Assembly (NCBI GenBank): GCA_946221825.1 | Contig: CAMINA010000065.1 | Span: forward strand, 1-7,412 | Direction: 5' to 3' | From: an uncultured Nesterenkonia sp. | GTDB lineage: Bacteria > Actinomycetota > Actinomycetes > Actinomycetales > Micrococcaceae | Length of the DNA: 7,412 nt | Part shown: positions 6,037-7,412 of the stretch, piece after piece | Layout: every line of letters begins with the position of its first letter | Numbering within the stretch: position 1 is the stretch's first letter | Position numbers and translations under genes: made by a program | Notes under the pieces: model-generated | The model's input: the letters and a program-made list of their open reading frames with translations, nothing else | What the model was told of the DNA's origin: nothing | Database searches by the model: none

Positions 6037-6852
6037 TCAGATCTCGCCGAGGTTCCGCAGGTGGGCCAGCTGTGAGGCGGCGATCTGCTCGATCACCCGC
6101 TCCGGAACCTGGGCGCGCTCGCCGTAGATGAGCCTGCCCAGGGTCCCAGCGTCCAGGGCCTCATCGGTGCGGGCGCGGTGCTCCGCGATCAGCTCACGCG
6201 TCTGGGCCAGACGCTCCTCACGGTGCTTCAAGTACCGTCCGGCCATCACGCTCAGATCCTCGCGCTCGGGTCCGTGGGCCGGGCACATCCCGACGCCGCC
6301 GAAGCCGCCCAGCAGTCGCAGGGATTCCATATAGTCGCTCAGCGTGCCGTCGGGGTGGTCCAGCATGGTGGTCCCTTCGCCCAGGATGGTGTCTCCGGTG
6401 AGCATCGCCCCGGGCTCCGTCGCGGCTTCGACCTGGGCCTGAGGGATCCAGAAGCACACCGAGTCCGAGGTGTGGCCGGGAGTGTGCAGAACCTGCAGGC
6501 TCACCCCGGCGACCTGGATCTCCTCGCCGTCCATCAGCGGCAGGACCGTGCCTTGGACGGGGAGGCAGTGATCGGCGTCGTAGCCACGCACCGGAGCGCC
6601 GGTCCGCGCGCTGAACTCTTTGGCGGCCCCGGTGTGGTCCCGATGCCGGTGGGTCACCAGGATCTCGGTGACGCTGCGCGTGCCGACGGCCCCCAGCACT
6701 GTGCGGAGATGGTCGTGGTGGCCCTGCGGGCCCGGATCCACGATCACGGCCTCCGAGGCTCCCTCGGCGCTGATGATGTAGGTGTTGGTGCCCTCCAGCG
6801 TCATCGGAGAGGGGTTGTCACAGGTGATCCGGGTCAGAGTCGGGACGGTCAT
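6037..6852 (-). CDS. Metallo-beta-lactamase-fold hydrolase, LACTB2-like
   Basis: The 271-residue protein starts with the family's NPSPMTLEGTNTYI (13-26) and carries the full metal-binding set: THRHRDH with His68, His70, Asp72 and His73, TPGHTSDS with His127, LTGDTILG with Asp154, and PAHGP with His193. This supports a two-metal active site. Residues after about 205 form a helical, winged-helix-like tail (KHREERLAQTRELI onward), as in LACTB2-type proteins, some of which are endoribonucleases; others in the fold are thioesterases or glyoxalase II-like. The substrate here is not known. There is no signal peptide, so it is cytosolic. The ATG at 6852 is supported by a TAGGCT box six bases upstream and by the absence of any Shine-Dalgarno site. 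The gene is divergent from the GST-like gene with a 100-base gap. No Crp-type regulator or Nudix gene, frequent neighbours in actinobacteria, is adjacent. Confidence 0.92.
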   Translation of the reverse strand: MTVPTLTRITCDNPSPMTLEGTNTYIISAEGASEAVIVDPGPQGHHDHLRTVLGAVGTRSVTEILVTHRHRDHTGAAKEFSARTGAPVRGYDADHCLPVQGTVLPLMDGEEIQVAGVSLQVLHTPGHTSDSVCFWIPQAQVEAATEPGAMLTGDTILGEGTTMLDHPDGTLSDYMESLRLLGGFGGVGMCPAHGPEREDLSVMAGRYLKHREERLAQTRELIAEHRARTDEALDAGTLGRLIYGERAQVPERVIEQIAASQLAHLRNLGEI

Positions 6853-6858
6853 GGCCCC

Positions 6859-6864
6859 AGCCTA
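6859..6864 (-). promoter_or_regulatory. Putative -10 box, leaderless promoter of the metallo-beta-lactamase gene
   Basis: The minus strand reads TAGGCT, then six bases (GGGGCC), then the ATG at 6852. This TAnnnT box sits where a leaderless mRNA would begin at or next to the start codon. No clear -35 is present. The same arrangement occurs on the opposite strand for the divergent gene. Confidence 0.5.
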
Positions 6865-6940
6865 ATAGGGGCGTGCTCAGGCGGGGCCGTGAGGTGAAGC
6901 GGACTCCGTCCCACTCTGTCCACCTCGGCCGACTGCCGAG

Positions 6941-6946
6941 TAGGCT
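6941..6946 (+). promoter_or_regulatory. Putative -10 box, leaderless promoter of the GST-like gene
   Basis: TAGGCT is followed by six bases (GATCCC) and the ATG at 6953, with no Shine-Dalgarno sequence and no clear -35. A direct repeat of GCTGATC (6944-6950 and 6956-6962) straddles the start codon and could be an operator, but is short enough to be chance. Confidence 0.55.
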
Positions 6947-6952
6947 GATCCC

Positions 6953-7412
6953 ATGGCTGATCAGAATCCGCAGAAGACCTTCGGCACGGAGAACTCCACC
7001 CAGGGCGCCTACGTCACCGGTGGCGAGTTCACCCGCGACACCAACTACATCGAGGACCGAGTGGTGGCCGACGTCGACGCCGTCACCTCGGCCCCGCGCG
7101 AAGAGTCCAGCTCCATCGGGGATCCCCGGGTCAGCGGCCTGACCGAGGGTGCAGAGGCGTGGCCTGTGGAGTCCGGCCGGTACCGGCTGGTCGCCGCCCG
7201 CGCGTGCCCGTGGGCCCACCGCTCCATCATCATCCGGCGGCTGCTCGGTCTGGAGGATGCCATCTCTCTGGCCACGCCCGGACCGGTCCACGACGTCCGC
7301 TCCTGGACCTTCGACCTCACCGAAGATGGCAAGGACCCGGTGCTCGGCACTGAGCGCCTGCAGGAGAACTACTTCGCCCGCTTCCCGGACTATCCGCGGG
7401 GCATCACTGTCC
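6953..7412 (+). CDS. Glutathionyl-hydroquinone reductase-like protein, Xi-class GST (3' end missing)
   Basis: The frame from ATG 6953 runs without a stop to the window end, giving 153 residues of a protein whose family is usually around 320-350 residues. The thioredoxin-like N-terminal domain is visible: ESGRYRLVAARACPWAHR (73-90) contains the diagnostic CPWAHR, with Cys85 as the likely catalytic cysteine, followed by SIIIRRLLGLED and SWTFD (117-121). The opening GAYVTGGEFTRDTNYI region also fits YqjG/Ecm4-type enzymes. These reduce thiol-conjugated hydroquinones and detoxify quinones in the cytoplasm. Most actinobacteria use mycothiol instead of glutathione, so the natural thiol may differ; this is an inference. 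The C-terminal helical domain lies outside the window. The start is supported by the TAGGCT box and the convincing N-terminal family match. Confidence 0.9.
   Translation, partial: MADQNPQKTFGTENSTQGAYVTGGEFTRDTNYIEDRVVADVDAVTSAPREESSSIGDPRVSGLTEGAEAWPVESGRYRLVAARACPWAHRSIIIRRLLGLEDAISLATPGPVHDVRSWTFDLTEDGKDPVLGTERLQENYFARFPDYPRGITV

Noticed and set aside
1..7412. Possible defence system, prophage, CRISPR array or biosynthetic cluster
   Set aside because: All seven genes but one belong to recognisable chromosomal families, strands alternate with no operon, and no evenly spaced repeats or mobility genes are present.

Overview
The window is GC-rich and densely coded, with strong G/C preference at third codon positions. 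It carries a resuscitation-promoting-factor-type lytic transglycosylase and TAnnnT -10 boxes placed directly upstream of start codons. Together these point to a high-GC actinobacterium, probably Micrococcales/Micrococcaceae (for example Nesterenkonia or an Arthrobacter relative). The genus is an inference. The content looks chromosomal: no transposase, integrase, tRNA, rRNA, CRISPR array or plasmid gene was seen.

Layout, left to right. (1) The 3' part of a secreted Rpf-like muralytic protein with an SH3-type C-terminus (1-894, +). (2) A long fold-back element (922-1005). (3) hisD, histidinol dehydrogenase (1014-2321, -), divergent from (4) an MscS-type mechanosensitive channel with a long acidic tail (2402-3988, +). 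(5) A large branched inverted repeat (4023-4101), then (6) a short-chain dehydrogenase with an approximately 150-residue low-complexity tail (4126-5367, -). (7) Divergent from it, an unrecognised 135-aa protein (5508-5915, +). (8) A second, shortened copy of the first fold-back element (5952-6009). (9) An LACTB2-type metallo-beta-lactamase-fold hydrolase (6037-6852, -), divergent from (10) the 5' part of a glutathionyl-hydroquinone-reductase-like (Xi-class GST) enzyme that runs off the window (6953-7412, +).

The seven genes strictly alternate in strand. There are three convergent junctions and three divergent ones, so each gene is probably its own transcription unit and no multigene pathway or operon is visible. 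The functions are those of an ordinary chromosomal region: cell-wall growth, histidine synthesis, osmotic protection, redox chemistry and metal-dependent hydrolysis. No gap between genes exceeds about 140 bases.

I do not see a new multi-gene system. The most interesting material is between the genes. All three convergent junctions are filled by long imperfect palindromes. Two of these (922-1005 and 5952-6009) are clearly related in sequence and look like copies of one dispersed intergenic element. The last divergent pair has mirror-image, nearly identical leaderless-type promoters on opposite strands.
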